From: Dichetophora obliterata
Lineage: Eukaryota; Arthropoda; Insecta; Diptera; Sciomyzidae
DNA length: 64,000 bases
NCBI GenBank assembly: GCA_963920525.1
Contig: OY986440.1
Span: forward strand, 18,752,023 to 18,816,022
Direction: 5' to 3'
Within the stretch, counting starts at the first letter, position 1. Every line of letters starts with the position of its first letter. The position numbers and the translations under genes were made by a program. The notes beneath the pieces were generated by a model. The model did no database searches. It saw nothing but the letters and a program-made list of their open reading frames with translations, and had not been told where the DNA came from. Below, one piece after another: positions 1 to 11,728 of the stretch.

Positions 1-724
1 ATATTATACATATGTTTATGTATATGCTATATGCATATTTAACATGTAGTATGCATGTAAATAGTATAATGCATAAATAAAACCACAAACATACATATCG
101 AGGCCTAACAGCAAAATTAACGTAAGTGCCACTTTTTCGAAACTCACTTTTAAATAGCAAACGCTAGTTCAATTACAAAACTATCAAATTCTAAAGTTTC
201 AAATCTTTAAGTTAAACCATTCTTAAGTTATATACATACGTCACAAAAAACCACAATTGCATGTACTCTTGCATGCAAGACAAAAGAAGAGGAATGCTTC
301 TCCTGTAAAATTTTGTTTTTGGCGCTTACGTTTTTTCGGCAGTTGGAGTTTGATATAAGCCGAGTGGAAACAGTGTTACGCCTACTAAACATATAGATAT
401 ATATACATATACATAGTATATATTGATGTAGTTACTCACAAAATTGGGCATACAGTTACCATTCAAAGCAAAATGGCATAAAGTAATGGAAAAACAATTC
501 GTATCAATTCGATTCTTTTTCTTGTAATTTATTGCTCTTTGGCCTTTGACCTGAAATTTTAGCATATTTCTATAGATAAATAGGCCTAGGCAAAATGGTT
601 TGGTACCATTTTCTGCCGTGTTTCACAACCGATTTTGACAATTTTTTTATTAAATAAATTAGATCAGGGAAAAGGAGTGCATCGAATATTTTTTGTGGCC
701 TTTGACCTAAAATTTGAGCATTTA
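1..724. other. AT-rich non-coding DNA
   Basis: I see no coding region, RNA gene or bounded repeat here. The short open frames lack family motifs. Confidence 0.6.
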
Positions 725-1100
725 AAGAATACTAGCTGAACCCGGTGTGCTTCGCTACTCCCCTCGTTATAAAATAAAATTAAAAGTATTTATATATTTT
801 TCACGCCATCGAATTTTCGAAATAAGTCCACCCTAGCGCCACCTACCGTGTCCATTTATACACAAATTATTTTCTTATGATCAAACAAACATACATTCTG
901 AATTTCAGTTAAATTGGTCCATAAAGTCAAATTTTCGATATAAGTCCACCCCAGCGCCACCTATCGGGTCCAAATATAGCCTATGTTACCCACCATACCA
1001 AGATGATCATTACCTGAAAATTTCATCAAAATCGGCCCAGCCGTTTTGGAGTCCATACGTTACATACATACACACATCCTATTTTATATATATAGATAGA
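725..1100. repeat. Dispersed repeat with conserved ends, class unknown
   Basis: The block opens with CTAGCTGAACCCGGTGTGC and closes with CGGCCCAGCCGTTTTGGAG followed by TACATACATACACAC and a TATATATAG tail. The phrase AAGTCCACCCYAGCGCCACC occurs twice inside, about 120 bp apart. Sequences of this style (start GCTGAACCCGG, end CAGCCGTTTTGGAGT) are widely dispersed in insect genomes. I cannot assign a superfamily. Confidence 0.5.
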
Positions 1101-1108
1101 TTTCCTTA

Positions 1109-1588
1109 CAGGCCGGTTACACAGGCCTGTGACAGTGAAAGTGCGAAAGAATACGTGTACTGTTCGAATGATTTGAAAAATTTCGAACTTTCATGCTAGT
1201 AGCAAGAGGTGCTACACATGCTCGTGAAAGTTCATTAAAAAATTCCATCAAATGCGAAGGTTCTCGCTGCTATTGCAGTTTGCGAGTGCTTTACTTGTTG
1301 TTTTTTTTTTCTTTTAATTATAAACAAGCTATCAGTGTTGCTTCCTGTACGAAATCGACGAAAACCCGAAATAAACCCACCAAAAGTAATTAAAAACAAC
1401 ACTGATATCCACTTTTTTGACATACACTGGCCGCTGCTGTCAAAATCCACTGGCTCTGAAATTTCGTTGCCAGTAGCGATGAAAGTGGAGTGAAAGTGAA
1501 TCCAGTGTGAGTGTATTTGTAAAAAAGTGTGAATGTATTGAGTTTTTCGAACTACAGAGCCAGTATACTGGCCTGTGTAGCATGCCTG
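1109..1588. mobile_element. 480-bp MITE with TTA target duplication
   Basis: The ends CAGGCCGGTTACACAGGCC and (reverse complement of the right end) CAGGCATGCTACACAGGCC match at 16 of 19 positions and are flanked by TTA on both sides (1106-1108, 1589-1591). A 3-bp TWA duplication is typical of PIF/Harbinger elements. It encodes nothing convincing. Confidence 0.6.
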
Positions 1589-1591
1589 TTA

Positions 1592-4500
1592 ATGAAACCT
1601 GAACTATAAGAAATGGAAGAACATGGTGTAAGAGGAAATTTTAGACATTGCTAAAATATACAAATTAGTTTTTGCTATCTTTTGCGGATACCCTACAATA
1701 AGCATTTTTATTACGCAACATATGTGCATATATATAAAGAATGGTGAAATTTTTTTACAAATAGTAAATTTTGATAAATTCCCATTATTTTCACATGAAG
1801 CTTATGACGATATCACAAAAAAATGTAGCTTTTCGGTTGGCAGAAAAATAACGGTATACGAAAGCTTTTTGGTTATATTTTCCACGGATAGTATGTTAAA
1901 AAAATGTCATTATTATGACATCAAAATTAATGCAGTATCTCAAAAACTAGATTTTCTCAGTGCAATGCATTTCCTTTAAGCAAGGTCATCGCCTCGGAAT
2001 GAGACAAAAACGATTGAAATTTCAAGTTTTCATTTTGCAAGCAAATATCTCAGCCATTTTTCAATCGATTTTCCTCAAATCTTCTTTGTCTGAAATTTCA
2101 ATTTAATGACTGTGGAGAAATGAGAAAATTATTACCGTTACCTCACAAGTTTCCAAAAAGCCTCTAAAATATTCAATTTTTGCTCAAAAAGTAGGCCGAA
2201 TGTCGTTTTTTAAATTTTCCTTTTCCACACTTTTGACACAAAATTCAACGAACAGTTTCCATCATCGAAAATATTTAGCTACCCCCTATGATTTTTTTGA
2301 TGAAAATTAATTTTTTCAAAATGTTTTTCTATCTTTTACAAAGTTCTCCAGCTTTAAACATAATTTCTGTGAAAACAATTTCAAATAGTCAAACCACTTC
2401 AAAGCTATATAGACAAATCTATATTTTAAGTCATTTCCTAATGAGTAAATTTTGAACATGCCCCTTAATTTTTACATCAAATTTATGACGATATCTCCAA
2501 AACTGTAACTTTTCTCAGTACAACGTATTTCTGCATGAAAAGTTATTGGTTAACACTGAGCACTGAATAGTGAGCAGCGACAAAAGAAAATAGAAAATGA
2601 GTTGTTTTTCCACTTTCAACGCTCCTTTTCTGATAACATAAGCTATTTCATATCACATGTAGGTCGAAATGTCACGGTGAAAATATCGAATTTTGACCAC
2701 TGTCTCTAACAAACTCTAACATAGTTTGTGTAAAAGAACTAAGGGCATAAACTTTGACACAGATGACAAGACAGTGCAACCAACTTAAAAAATAAATTCA
2801 GCAGTATCTATACCTCAGTGCGCGCCGCTTAAGTGACCAGTTTCGTTAGCATTTGAACACAGTTGTATGAAAGGTTAACTTGTTTAAAATTAAGTTCCCA
2901 ATAATCTCTCCAAAATATTATTTTTAAACGGAATTTGTAAAATGAGACAACTCCTGCTATTTTTCTCCCTACCTTATCACAGTGGGCTCAATGCACTGTG
3001 GGGCACCATGATAGTGGTGCCTTAAAGCGTACGTGGTGGGGGTGGCTTGGTATAGTTCTTTAAAGTTCTTTAAAAATGTTTAAATTCAAAGTTTTCTTTT
3101 CATAAATATTAATCGCCAGTAGACCACAAGATTCAATAAACTATGAACTATGTATAAAATAAAAATTGAAATATTTATTTAGAATCTTCTACCCCACTCT
3201 TTGGCCAAAACGTATGTTTACTGCCACTTGTCAGTAGTGTCGGAATGTGCAAAGTAAAGGGCAAAAAAAGTGTCAAACTTTCATAAAAGTATTTTATTGA
3301 AATTTTCAACTTGCCAAAAACAAAACAAACTATCGAAAAAATATTCGCCTTCTGATAGACATTTTGTCACACTCTAAACTGAAAAATGGAAATCTTTCTT
3401 CGACTAACTCAGACTAGTGGCAACTTATTCATTTTTCGCCTACTTCCCGTACAACAACAACTGCAACAAAAGTGTAAAGAGACGACACTTAACTTGCTTT
3501 ATAACGTGTGCATATAAAATATGTTAGTTTTTATTTTTATGTGTAGAGAAGTTCGTCCATAATTACTATATATATATATATATGTGTATATATACATGCA
3601 TGTAAGTAAATAAATTGCATTACTAAGACCAATATGATATTTTTTAAGGGTAGTATTTTATTTTTATTACAAAAATTTGTTCATAACAGATTTGCTTCTT
3701 ACAAACCTAAAAACAAACAAAATAAATTAGCATACCTTTGATAATTAATACTGATAATAATTATAATAACAATAATTATAATGTTGAAAAAATATAGCGC
3801 ATTATACTGTAAACTAATTTAAGAACAATTTTGTGTATGTAAACAAAATATACTTATAGTAAAATAAGCTTCAACTAACTAATCTAAACAAATTTAGCAT
3901 AAGGTTCTGCGCAACCGTATAATCCAAAAAATATTGTTAAAGCTAATTTCAACATAAATCTTATATAAGCATATTTGAAGGATAATATATTTAATATATA
4001 TAATCTTTAATAAAATATTAAAATTATCACCACAAAACAAAAAAAAAGACAAACAAAAATGAAGCGCTTTAATACATTTATTGAATTAAATAAGAAACCT
4101 TATGAATTTTTCCATAAATATTTCAAAACCTTATTATAAAATAACATGTAAAACTATGTGGTCATAATTTTTGTTTCAAAATTTCCGTATAACTTTATTT
4201 CTATAAAGAAATATGAAGAAAAAACAATATACAAAAACTAGCATATAAGTATATATATATACATAACAACTGGTGGTAGGTACATACCTTAAAAAAATTA
4301 GCACTATTATATATCCTTTGTTATAAATATTTATATATATATATATGTATTAAATTTATTGCTACTAAAACAACAAATTTATATAAAAAATAACAATGCT
4401 GGTTTATGAGTTGAAATAGTTTGAAAATAAGTTATTATCAATTTTTTCAAATGCTATAAAATGTTAAAGAATAGTAAGTAAATAATTAGCAGAACTATAT

Positions 4501-5032
4501 AATAATTTAAATAAATAATTCAAAATTAAAATACAAATCAATTAACAACTGCATACAAATTGTCTATCATTGTAAAACAAGAAAGAAAGAAAAACCAAAA
4601 CAATGCAACACAAAAGAACAAACCAAGAAACTATTAGATATTCCAATTGTAGCTAGTCATATACATATATATATATACAAAATACATTTTGTATACATAT
4701 ATATACAAAATGTGTGCTTAAACCATACACATATATATATATATGCATATAAATTTATACGTATTTATTTCTATATAAGATATATGCATTCGTAAATATG
4801 ATATATGTACATAAATATATTTATATATAAATATATATATATATATATGTACATATTAAATCTTTAATACTCGCATGTATATATGTATGTTTATTTAATG
4901 AAACGCAAGTCTTTAATAAATGCATATGTAATAAATAACTGGAGTTTTATTAACTGTAGTTTAAGTTAAGGGTTAACCTAAATGAATAACAAACAACAAA
5001 AGGAAACAAAATAGATATATTCAAATGCAAAC
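1592..5032. other. AT-rich non-coding stretch with TA microsatellites
   Basis: No gene is supported. There are several (AT)n and ATATGTAC-type microsatellites (about 3569-3591, 4246-4262, 4324-4344, 4660-4745, 4825-4850). An open frame at 1722-1979 has no recognisable domain and no matching splice or promoter context. Confidence 0.6.
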
Positions 5033-5953
5033 ATCCCTAGTAGCACAAACAGTATTTATAGCTTCTTTTACATACCTTTTAACATGAGTACAAAGACAGG
5101 AATTGTATTTGGAAATTCTTTATTAAGGCTTATAAGGCCAATTTGACGTATGTGATATAAAGACATGCTTAGTGTCTTTGAAGAGACTCGGTAAGGTATC
5201 TTTTAGAGGTCTTTGAAAGGCACCTTGCAAAGATTTAAAAAATAGTAAATTGAATTCAGAACAGACAATTTTTTGTTGCCAGCAGCGTAAGAAAGAATTT
5301 TCTTTTCCACCACTTTTGCTAGACACTTGATCCACTTTATCTCGGGCGGAGTTACAGTAGCAATATTATTCAAAATGAATTGAGTTACCTTATGATCGCT
5401 CTTTAGTTTTGGCCATAAGAGCACTCCACGGTTTTCCCAACTAGCTGGAACGAGTACTAGCAATCGCTTTTTTTCGTTCTTCGTGCTTAAAGTTTTAAAT
5501 GAAGCTGCCATCTACATTTTGTTTATTTATTAAAGCACAATTAATAAAAACTCACATATATATTTTACCTTTTAATTTTTCTATTTAACTTTTTAAATTT
5601 TTTCTGATTTTGCTGTTCAACAAACACGAGGCATACGCAGGGTTGCTAAATAACTTTAACTGCCTCGCATGTCCTTATAATCATTTTAGTACGCACATTA
5701 TAAAGACACTAATGCGAGATTCCGCAATGTCTTTAAAATAACTTCAATATGAGCTTTAAAAATGCATATTAAAGACATTTTTTACGTATCTCTTTTTAAT
5801 GGTCTTGTAAACGCTTTATTAAGATATTATAAAAGCAAAATTTTGCTATAAAGCATAGTATCTTTTTAATTACATTACAGAGCTATTATAAATACATCGC
5901 TGTTTTGTAAGCTGGATTTTGAACTTATAACATCTCCTTGTGCTACTAGGGAT
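5033..5953. mobile_element. 0.92-kb element with inverted ends ATCCCTAGTAGCACAA
   Basis: The left end ATCCCTAGTAGCACAA (5033-5048) is repeated inverted at 5938-5953. Subterminal copies of AAAGACAYT-like motifs lie inside. A deletion derivative of the right end recurs at about 9690-9793. The target duplication is unclear (AT at most). Superfamily not recognised. Confidence 0.55.
5203..5511 (-). CDS. Unrecognised 102-residue protein in a mobile element
   Basis: The frame starts with ATG at 5511 and lies fully inside the 5033-5953 element. It reads LVPASWENRGVLLWPK near residues 20-36, then TPPEIKW near residues 54-60. The pattern of VP-SW, WP and P-W resembles the N-terminal segment of several insect proteins associated with DUF4806, but this is a weak resemblance from memory. 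The C-terminal half is lysine-rich. It could be the truncated product of a transposon gene. Confidence 0.3.
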   Translation of the reverse strand: MAASFKTLSTKNEKKRLLVLVPASWENRGVLLWPKLKSDHKVTQFILNNIATVTPPEIKWIKCLAKVVEKKILSYAAGNKKLSVLNSIYYFLNLCKVPFKDL

Positions 5954-5965
5954 ATATGATATATC

Positions 5966-6031
5966 CATAGAAATTAGAGGTAAGGACTTCGTGTTCTGAA
6001 ATAAAAGCGCGGCATTTTTCTTACTGGTGTA
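5966..6031. mobile_element. Terminal fragment of a P-like element, interrupted by a mariner
   Basis: The sequence from CATAGAAATTAGAGGTAAGG to TTTTTCTTACTGGTG closely matches the inverted right end of the P-like element at 42,182. The mariner at 6032 is inserted at its TA, and a few bases of the same element (TGTTC) resume after 7338. No partner end was found. Confidence 0.45.
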
Positions 6032-7336
6032 CAGGGTTGTCAATATTCGAAGCGTCCATCTGGCAACACTGTAATTTTCCGCAGTGATGCCAAATCGACT
6101 AATGACATACCGCGTTTGAAGCGTCATTCCAAGCAAATGTTTACAATGAAACAGTACACGCTCTAAAATTGTTGAAATTTACATTCAACAAAACAAGTCA
6201 ATAGTGAAAACTTAACGTGCTTTCAAAAAAATAAATAAAGTGAAAAGTGCGCCTTCCAAGAAAACCATTTATAGTTTGTATGAAAGATTTACAACTGGTA
6301 ATACTCTTGGTAACCCAAAGAGGCCAAATAAAAAGCGACCAAGGCGATCGGATGAGAATATTGCAGCCGTACGAGCCAGTATTGAGCAGTCACCAACAAC
6401 ATCCCAAAATCGCCGTTCTCAGCAGCTCGGCATTCCCCGATCCACTTTACAACGCATTTTACGTGTTGATTTGAATTTGTTTCCGTACAAAATTCAATTG
6501 GTAAACAAATTGTTGCCTACCGATAAGCCACGTCGATTGGAATGGGCCCAAAGAGTCATCGAAATGGCTGAAGAAGACGAGCAATTTTGGCATAAAATTA
6601 TCATGAGCGATGAAGCTCATTTTCAGTTGAACGGAACGGTAAACAAACAAAATTGCCGTATTTATGCCACTGAAAATCCACAAGAGATTCAAGAGGTACC
6701 TCTTCACGATGCAAAAGTCACTGTTTGGTGCGGCGTTTGTGCTAAAATGCTCATTGGGCCGTTCTTTTTCGAAGATGATAATGGCCACAGAGTTACTGTC
6801 AATCAGGAGCGTTATCGCGATATGATAAACAATTTTTTCATGCCAATCGTTCGTCAAAAGCGTATCAGGCACTACTGGTTTCAACAAGACGGCGCGCCAC
6901 CACACACAAGCCGCACTGCAATCGATTTTTTGAAGCAATTGTTCCCTGGCCGTTTGATGTCAAAAAATGGTGATTTCGATTGGCCGCCAAGATCACCAGA
7001 TTTAACGCCTCCAGACTTCTTTTTTTGGGGTTATTTGAAATCAAAGGTTTACGTCAACAAGCCAAAGACCCTAGAAGAGCTGAAAACCAACATCCGTCAA
7101 GAAATAACCGCCATTCCCATCGAAATGTTGAAGAAAACCATGGAAAATGCTGCAAAACGGGCACAATATGTCGTAGAGGCCAATGGCGACCATTTATGAG
7201 ATATCATATTCAAGAAATAATGTAAGCAAATCTACTTGAACCCAATTAAATGATATTCATGACGAACAGACAAAAAATTGTGGTTTCTTTGATTTATTTA
7301 AAAATAAAATGGGCGCTTCGAATATTGGCAGCCCTG
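6032..7336 (+). mobile_element. DD41D (rosa-type) mariner, full length, 1305 bp
   Basis: Terminal inverted repeats of 28 bp (CAGGGYTGYCAATATTCG then AAGCGYCCAT) carry three differences and are flanked by TA on both sides (6030-6031, 7337-7338). The element holds one nearly intact transposase frame. The spacing of the catalytic residues places it in the DD41D group of Tc1/mariner elements known from tephritid and other flies. Confidence 0.92.
6146..7199 (+). pseudogene. DD41D mariner transposase, lightly damaged
   Basis: The transposase cuts and pastes the element by DDE/D chemistry. The catalytic triad is visible: D in SDEAHF, D in QQDGAPPH after 92 residues, and D in LTPPDFFFW after a further 41 residues. 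The C-terminal 320 residues are open from 6216. Damage lies at the ends. An 11-bp deletion near 6160, seen by comparison with the copy at 33-34 kb, breaks the frame after the ATG at 6146. A TAA replaces a Q codon at 6213-6215. A TGA at 7197-7199 removes the last seven residues kept in the other copy. The helix-turn-helix segment after SQQLGIPRSTLQRIL is intact. The copy is young but unlikely to make active enzyme. Confidence 0.88.
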
Positions 7337-7823
7337 TATGTTCACACTAATCCAGAAACATTCACTCAGGGCCGCATTCGGTAGTTGCGTACAGCTAGGC
7401 CCGGTTTTTTGATAGGAATTGCATATTTAAAAAGTGTTCCAATGATGTTTTTAAATTTTTTTATTTAAACAATTATATTATATAAGGTTAGTTATCCAAA
7501 TAAGGCCAACCTAATGGTTTTTACCAGACAGAAGAGAAACGGGTTTTTTTAAGCTTATTTTTGCAATTTTGTATTTTTGTTTATTCAATTCTTTTTCCAA
7601 AAACATAAAAATAAAGCATGAAAAAGTAAAAAATATATCCAGCTCAGAAGGTTTTAAAAATGTCTGATTTTTGCCATATTAGGACCACCATGTCTAAATA
7701 AGGCCCAATATATAACGGTTTTAGAAACATAACAAAACAGTCAGAAAATAATAAAATAAGAACACATATTGTTATTACAAATGTTGGTTTACATTTATAC
7801 TAAACATAAATGCTATTCATAGC

Positions 7824-8081
7824 AAGCGCGTCGGAAGCGAATTTCATCTGGGGGGGCAGTACAAATGGGGGGCAGTACAAATGGTGGTGCAAAAAAGTTC
7901 ACCAAAATTTCTTCACATGAAACATGAAGAAGAGAGAAAGAAGAGGAAAATATATAATACAAAAATATTATCGTTGTAAAAAAAACTGATATTTTGAATA
8001 ACTTTTCCTTTTAAATTGTTTATCTAGCTAAAAAAGTGCGGGGGCAACTGCCCCCCTTGCCCCCCGCTTCCGACGCCAATG
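7824..8081. mobile_element. 258-bp GC-rich-ended MITE with 9-bp target duplication
   Basis: The ends share the inverted motif GCGTCGGAAGCG next to runs of G and C. ATTCATAGC flanks both sides (7815-7823, 8082-8090). It has no coding capacity. Confidence 0.55.
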
Positions 8082-8090
8082 ATTCATAGC

Positions 8091-9200
8091 TTTTCTTTAC
8101 AAAAACTTTTTCGAAAAAAATACTTTTATTGCCAAAAGTTCATTTTGAAAATTAAAATAAAGTTACTCTAGCTTTTTAAAGAAAATTTTGGTAATTTGCT
8201 GACCTTTATAGTTGAGGGCTTTCTTTTTCGTATTTTTTTTCTGCCAGGTAGATTTAGGTGTGGACATGAGATCGGAAAAAGAAAGCCGGAAAGAAAAAAA
8301 TGTTTGGGCATTTTTAGGCGCTCTCAATATAATTTCATTAATCAAGTTTTTCTCGGAATACACCACAGTTAGATTTGATCAATTAACCTTTTTGTTTTCG
8401 TTAAAATACCTCTCTTGATTTTTAATTCAAAGCTGGACATAGGCAACAGTTAATTCGTAGAATAACGGACTTTTATTGCGAGCACAATATTAAATCAACC
8501 ACGTTGTTGACGCAACCGCTGACTTCGTTCGACTGTCACTCGCTTCACAGATGCGCAATCGAAGTAATTTTTTTTGCATCGTGATGCAGATATGAACATG
8601 TTTAAACGTGCAAAAAATCATTTTGCAGGGAATGCAATAAATGTGCGTATTAGAAATCAGGCCTTATTAAGGCTTGGGCCTTATTTGGCGAAGAGACCTA
8701 TGTTTTCATTTATTTGAACACTTTTGAGAAAAAATAACTCAACAAAACAAAAGAAACCAAATTCATAAGCACATATAATTAATCATAATAGTAAAAACAT
8801 ATATTCATATGAAATCAAAAAGCCGTAAGTAACATTTTAAAAATTTTACAGGAGAAGTAAAAAACTTACTAAATTTGAAAAAAATTGCACTAAGGGCTTT
8901 CAGAACTTTGTTAATAAAAACGTAGTTTTTAGTTGTAGAAGTGTCAAATTTTGCAGGAACGTGTATTTTGATACGGTGCATCATAATCAATCTAAATATT
9001 GATTTTGATTTTTTGGTATTTTACGGCTTTTTTGATTTCATTTGACGATTTGTTTTAAAAACTATGATGAGATCAATAGAAAAAAAATTACTTGCAAAAT
9101 GACTTACATTTATTATACTTTTATTTACTAAACTACTAAACTCTTTTAAAATGAATAGTTTTATGGAGCTTTTGTCTGAAAAGCCTTCATCGTTTGCTGT
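8091..9200. other. Non-coding DNA without a recognisable gene
   Basis: It includes the phrase AGGCCTTATTAAGGC (about 8660) and similar AAGGCC phrases that also occur near 7500-7700, suggesting old repeat DNA. No gene is supported. Confidence 0.5.
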
Positions 9201-9690
9201 TTTGGTTTTATAAAAATATTGCATTTTTAAAAAATGTCGATTAATGATTTGACTACGGTATTATAATGGCCGGAAGACTTTTTATGACCTTCAAACATAT
9301 TTTCTCCAATAAGGGATTTTTGCGTAGTAAATAATATTCTATTATACTACATTTTTTGCAAAATAGACATTTTTTAATCTAATAACTTCATTTGAATACG
9401 TAGTTCCTTTCCATTTATTTCGTATGTCCAAGATGTGCGGAAATCTGAAAAGAAACACAAATATCTTTTAATATTGATTTAATATACTGAAAAAAGGGCG
9501 CCCTAGGAATGGGTGACCCCTTCAAAAATAGATTGCTGTCTTGCAGTTGTCTTCGCGCTTTGACAGTTCTGATCGCTAAAAAATGGCGCAAATACGGAGG
9601 GCTCTTTTTGCGATTTTTCTAATTTTTCTGATTGTTAATATATTAATTTTCAATTAGTATTCACTTTGTTAATATTTTCACAGCTGTGCA
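9200..9690 (-). pseudogene. THAP-domain fragment of a P-like element (exon 2 and part of exon 1)
   Basis: On the minus strand an acceptor TTTTCAG at 9445 precedes a frame reading FPHILDIRNKWKGTTYS, the FP...R..W part of a THAP zinc finger. Upstream, 9640-9690 keeps TTGCACAGCTGTGAAAAT, close to the THAP exon 1 at 39.9 kb. The rest is cut off by other repeat DNA at about 9690. The intron between them resembles 39,940-40,224 in inverted orientation. This is a remnant, not a gene. Confidence 0.6.
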
Positions 9691-9793
9691 AGAGATTATA
9701 AAAGCAACATTACAGAGCTATTATAAATACATCGCTGTTTTGTAAGCTGGATTTTGTACTTATAACATCTCCTTGTGCTACTAGGGATATATG
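9690..9793. mobile_element. Right-end remnant of the 5.0-5.95 kb element
   Basis: The sequence from ACAGAGCTATTATAAATAC to CTACTAGGGATATATGAT is nearly identical to 5876-5960 in the same orientation. The left end and the interior are missing. Confidence 0.65.
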
Positions 9794-9804
9794 ATAATTA
9801 AATT

Positions 9805-10430
9805 GAGTTAGGATAAATTGAGTTGCCAGCATTTTGGTGCATGAATTGTCCTTCTCAGACATATGGTTGGGATTTTATGGTGAAAAATCGAAAAAAGTAA
9901 TTTGAAAATTTGAACAGAATGTTCACACAGCTACATCTCTTAAACTAGAAGATATAGAGCAAAACGCCTTCTTGTAACACTTTTAACCACTGTTAAGGCA
10001 AATTGAGTTGCCAGCATTTTGGTGCATGAATCGTCCTTCGCCGACATATGGTTTCATTAATTTCATTAATTTTAAAAATTCAACACAACGTTCAAACAGC
10101 TATATCTCTTACTTTTGCTAAACTTTTTACCAATGTTAGGGTAAATTGAGTTGCCAGCATTTTGCTGCACGAATTGTCCTTCTTAGACATATTGTTTGGA
10201 TTTTATGGCGAAAAATCGAAAAAAGTAATTTAAAAAATTCAACAGAATGTTCAAACAGCTATATCTCTTAAACTAGAAGAGATAGAGCAAAACGCCTTAT
10301 CGTTGACCTTTTTACCAACGCTAAGGTAAATTGAGTCGCCAGTATTTTGGTGCATGAATCGTCCTTCTCCGACATATGGTTTGAATTTTATGGCGACCAT
10401 TTGGATTTTATGGTTGGGATTTTAAAGAGG
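9805..10430. repeat. Tandem satellite, about 185-bp unit, roughly 3.4 copies
   Basis: The phrase AAATTGAGTTGCCAGCATTT recurs at about 9815, 10000, 10143 and 10326, each followed by TGGTGCATGAAT, GTCCTTC and CGAAAAAAGTAATTT. One unit is shortened to about 140 bp. Confidence 0.85.
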
Positions 10431-10486
10431 GACCTACTTGTAGAAAAAAATAAATTCCAGTTACGCTATACTTTTAGGCTTAGCTG

Positions 10487-10569
10487 CTGCCACCTCACCT
10501 CGTAAGTAAATCCACCTCACCATAGTAAAGCCATCTCACCTCGGTAAAGCCACCACAACTCTGTAAAAC
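10487..10569. repeat. Short tandem repeat CCACCTCACCTCGGTAAAG, split by foldback A
   Basis: Degenerate copies of CCACCTCACC...GTAAAGCC occur here and resume after the foldback at 24,950-24,995. This shows that the foldback landed within this minisatellite. Confidence 0.6.
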
Positions 10570-10950
10570 CAAAAAGTATATATCATAAAGAGATATTATA
10601 GGCGAATAAGTTGAATAAGCTGAGAGATTATACGCGCTGTGATGCAGCAGCATGAACCAATAAGAGAAGATCACGCAAAGAGCAGTGCGAGAAAAAAGTA
10701 ATTTTTCGTGCAACGTCATCGGTCACAAGCAAGCTATGAAACTGTCAATTTGCATATGTTTTGCATGCAAAACATGTGAAAACTCGGATAAAAGTGAAAA
10801 ATTATAAAATTAATAAGTTTAATTCGCGAAAAAAGTGTTTGAATACTTTGTTTGTTTTTATTTCCATGCAGTAACTAAATGTAAAGAACGCTGTAAAAAG
10901 AAAAACTGCAAATAAATAGAATACAAAATTGGATGTTCACTTTGTTTTTA

Positions 10951-11187
10951 TTATTGAACTGTTTTGTTCAATTTTCTTTTCCTCTGCATCGAATTGTTCA
11001 CAATTTCTTTATTTAATAATCTTATTTTAAAAAACATTCGTGCGCGGAAAAACATTTTTTTTATTTTGTTGTCACAAATAACATGCTCTGCACTTGCAAT
11101 TTGCGTCTGCAAATAATTTTTGCTTATTAGCAGCCCGTCGCCGTTTACGTCGTTGAACACTTTTTCCAACGCAGTCATATGCGCCAT
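10951..11187 (-). pseudogene. C-terminal tail of the THAP transposon protein (copy 1)
   Basis: This 78-codon frame is conserved at 23,388-23,624 with very few changes, which suggests a coding exon. It reads MAHMTALEKVFNDVNGDG, then a basic stretch ending KRKLNKTVQ. In copy 2 it is contiguous and in frame with exon 3 except for one TAG. Here a 481-bp insertion separates it from exon 3. No family was recognised beyond the element context. Confidence 0.45.
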
Positions 11188-11203
11188 GAGCTCTTCCGTT
11201 GGC

Positions 11204-11684
11204 CATGATACAAAGAACTACAGATAAAGTATTGCGCATGTCCGCCATCTTTGCTGTGACGTGCAAGGTGCTCATTGGTTGCAACGTAGTCACAATTTAT
11301 TCATGGGGTGTAAAAATTTTAAAATGCCTAAATTTTCTTATCAAATCATGTTTTACTGAAATGAAATAAATATTGTTAAATAAAGCACATGTCCAAAATT
11401 AAGTAAATATATTTTTTAGTACTGTTTGTGAAAAAATTTGCATATTTTGTAGGGATGTTTTTCCCCTTTTTACCGATTTACACAAAAAGCGGCTACGTTG
11501 CTTGATGTGCTTGACAGAATTTAGACTGTTTGTTCGTTTTCATTTTGCTATCTTCGTCTCTTTTTGACATTTTCTTTTGAATGCAATTATCAAGTGTCAC
11601 ATTTGACGAGCACCAATGATGAGGTGCGCAGTAAATGTTGTTCGTTGCGCTGGGAATACTTTATCTGTAGTTCTTTGTATCATG
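11204..11684. mobile_element. 481-bp non-autonomous element, CATGATAC ends, 9-bp duplication
   Basis: The 30-bp inverted ends begin CATGATACAAAGAACTACAG and are flanked by TCCGTTGGC on both sides (11195-11203, 11685-11693). Copy 2 of the host element keeps the uninterrupted TCCGTTGGC. It encodes nothing, and its CATG ends and 9-bp duplication are like those of its host. Confidence 0.9.
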
Positions 11685-11728
11685 TCCGTTGGCTTGGCGA
11701 ACCGCCTTCGCTTAAATGATCTACCTAA

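Noticed and set aside
1722..1979. 85-codon open frame
   Set aside because: No motif, no homologue recognised, and base composition like the surrounding non-coding DNA.
6459..6938. Open frame of 159 codons on the minus strand
   Set aside because: It is the antisense shadow of the mariner transposase; the same happens at 33,448-33,891.
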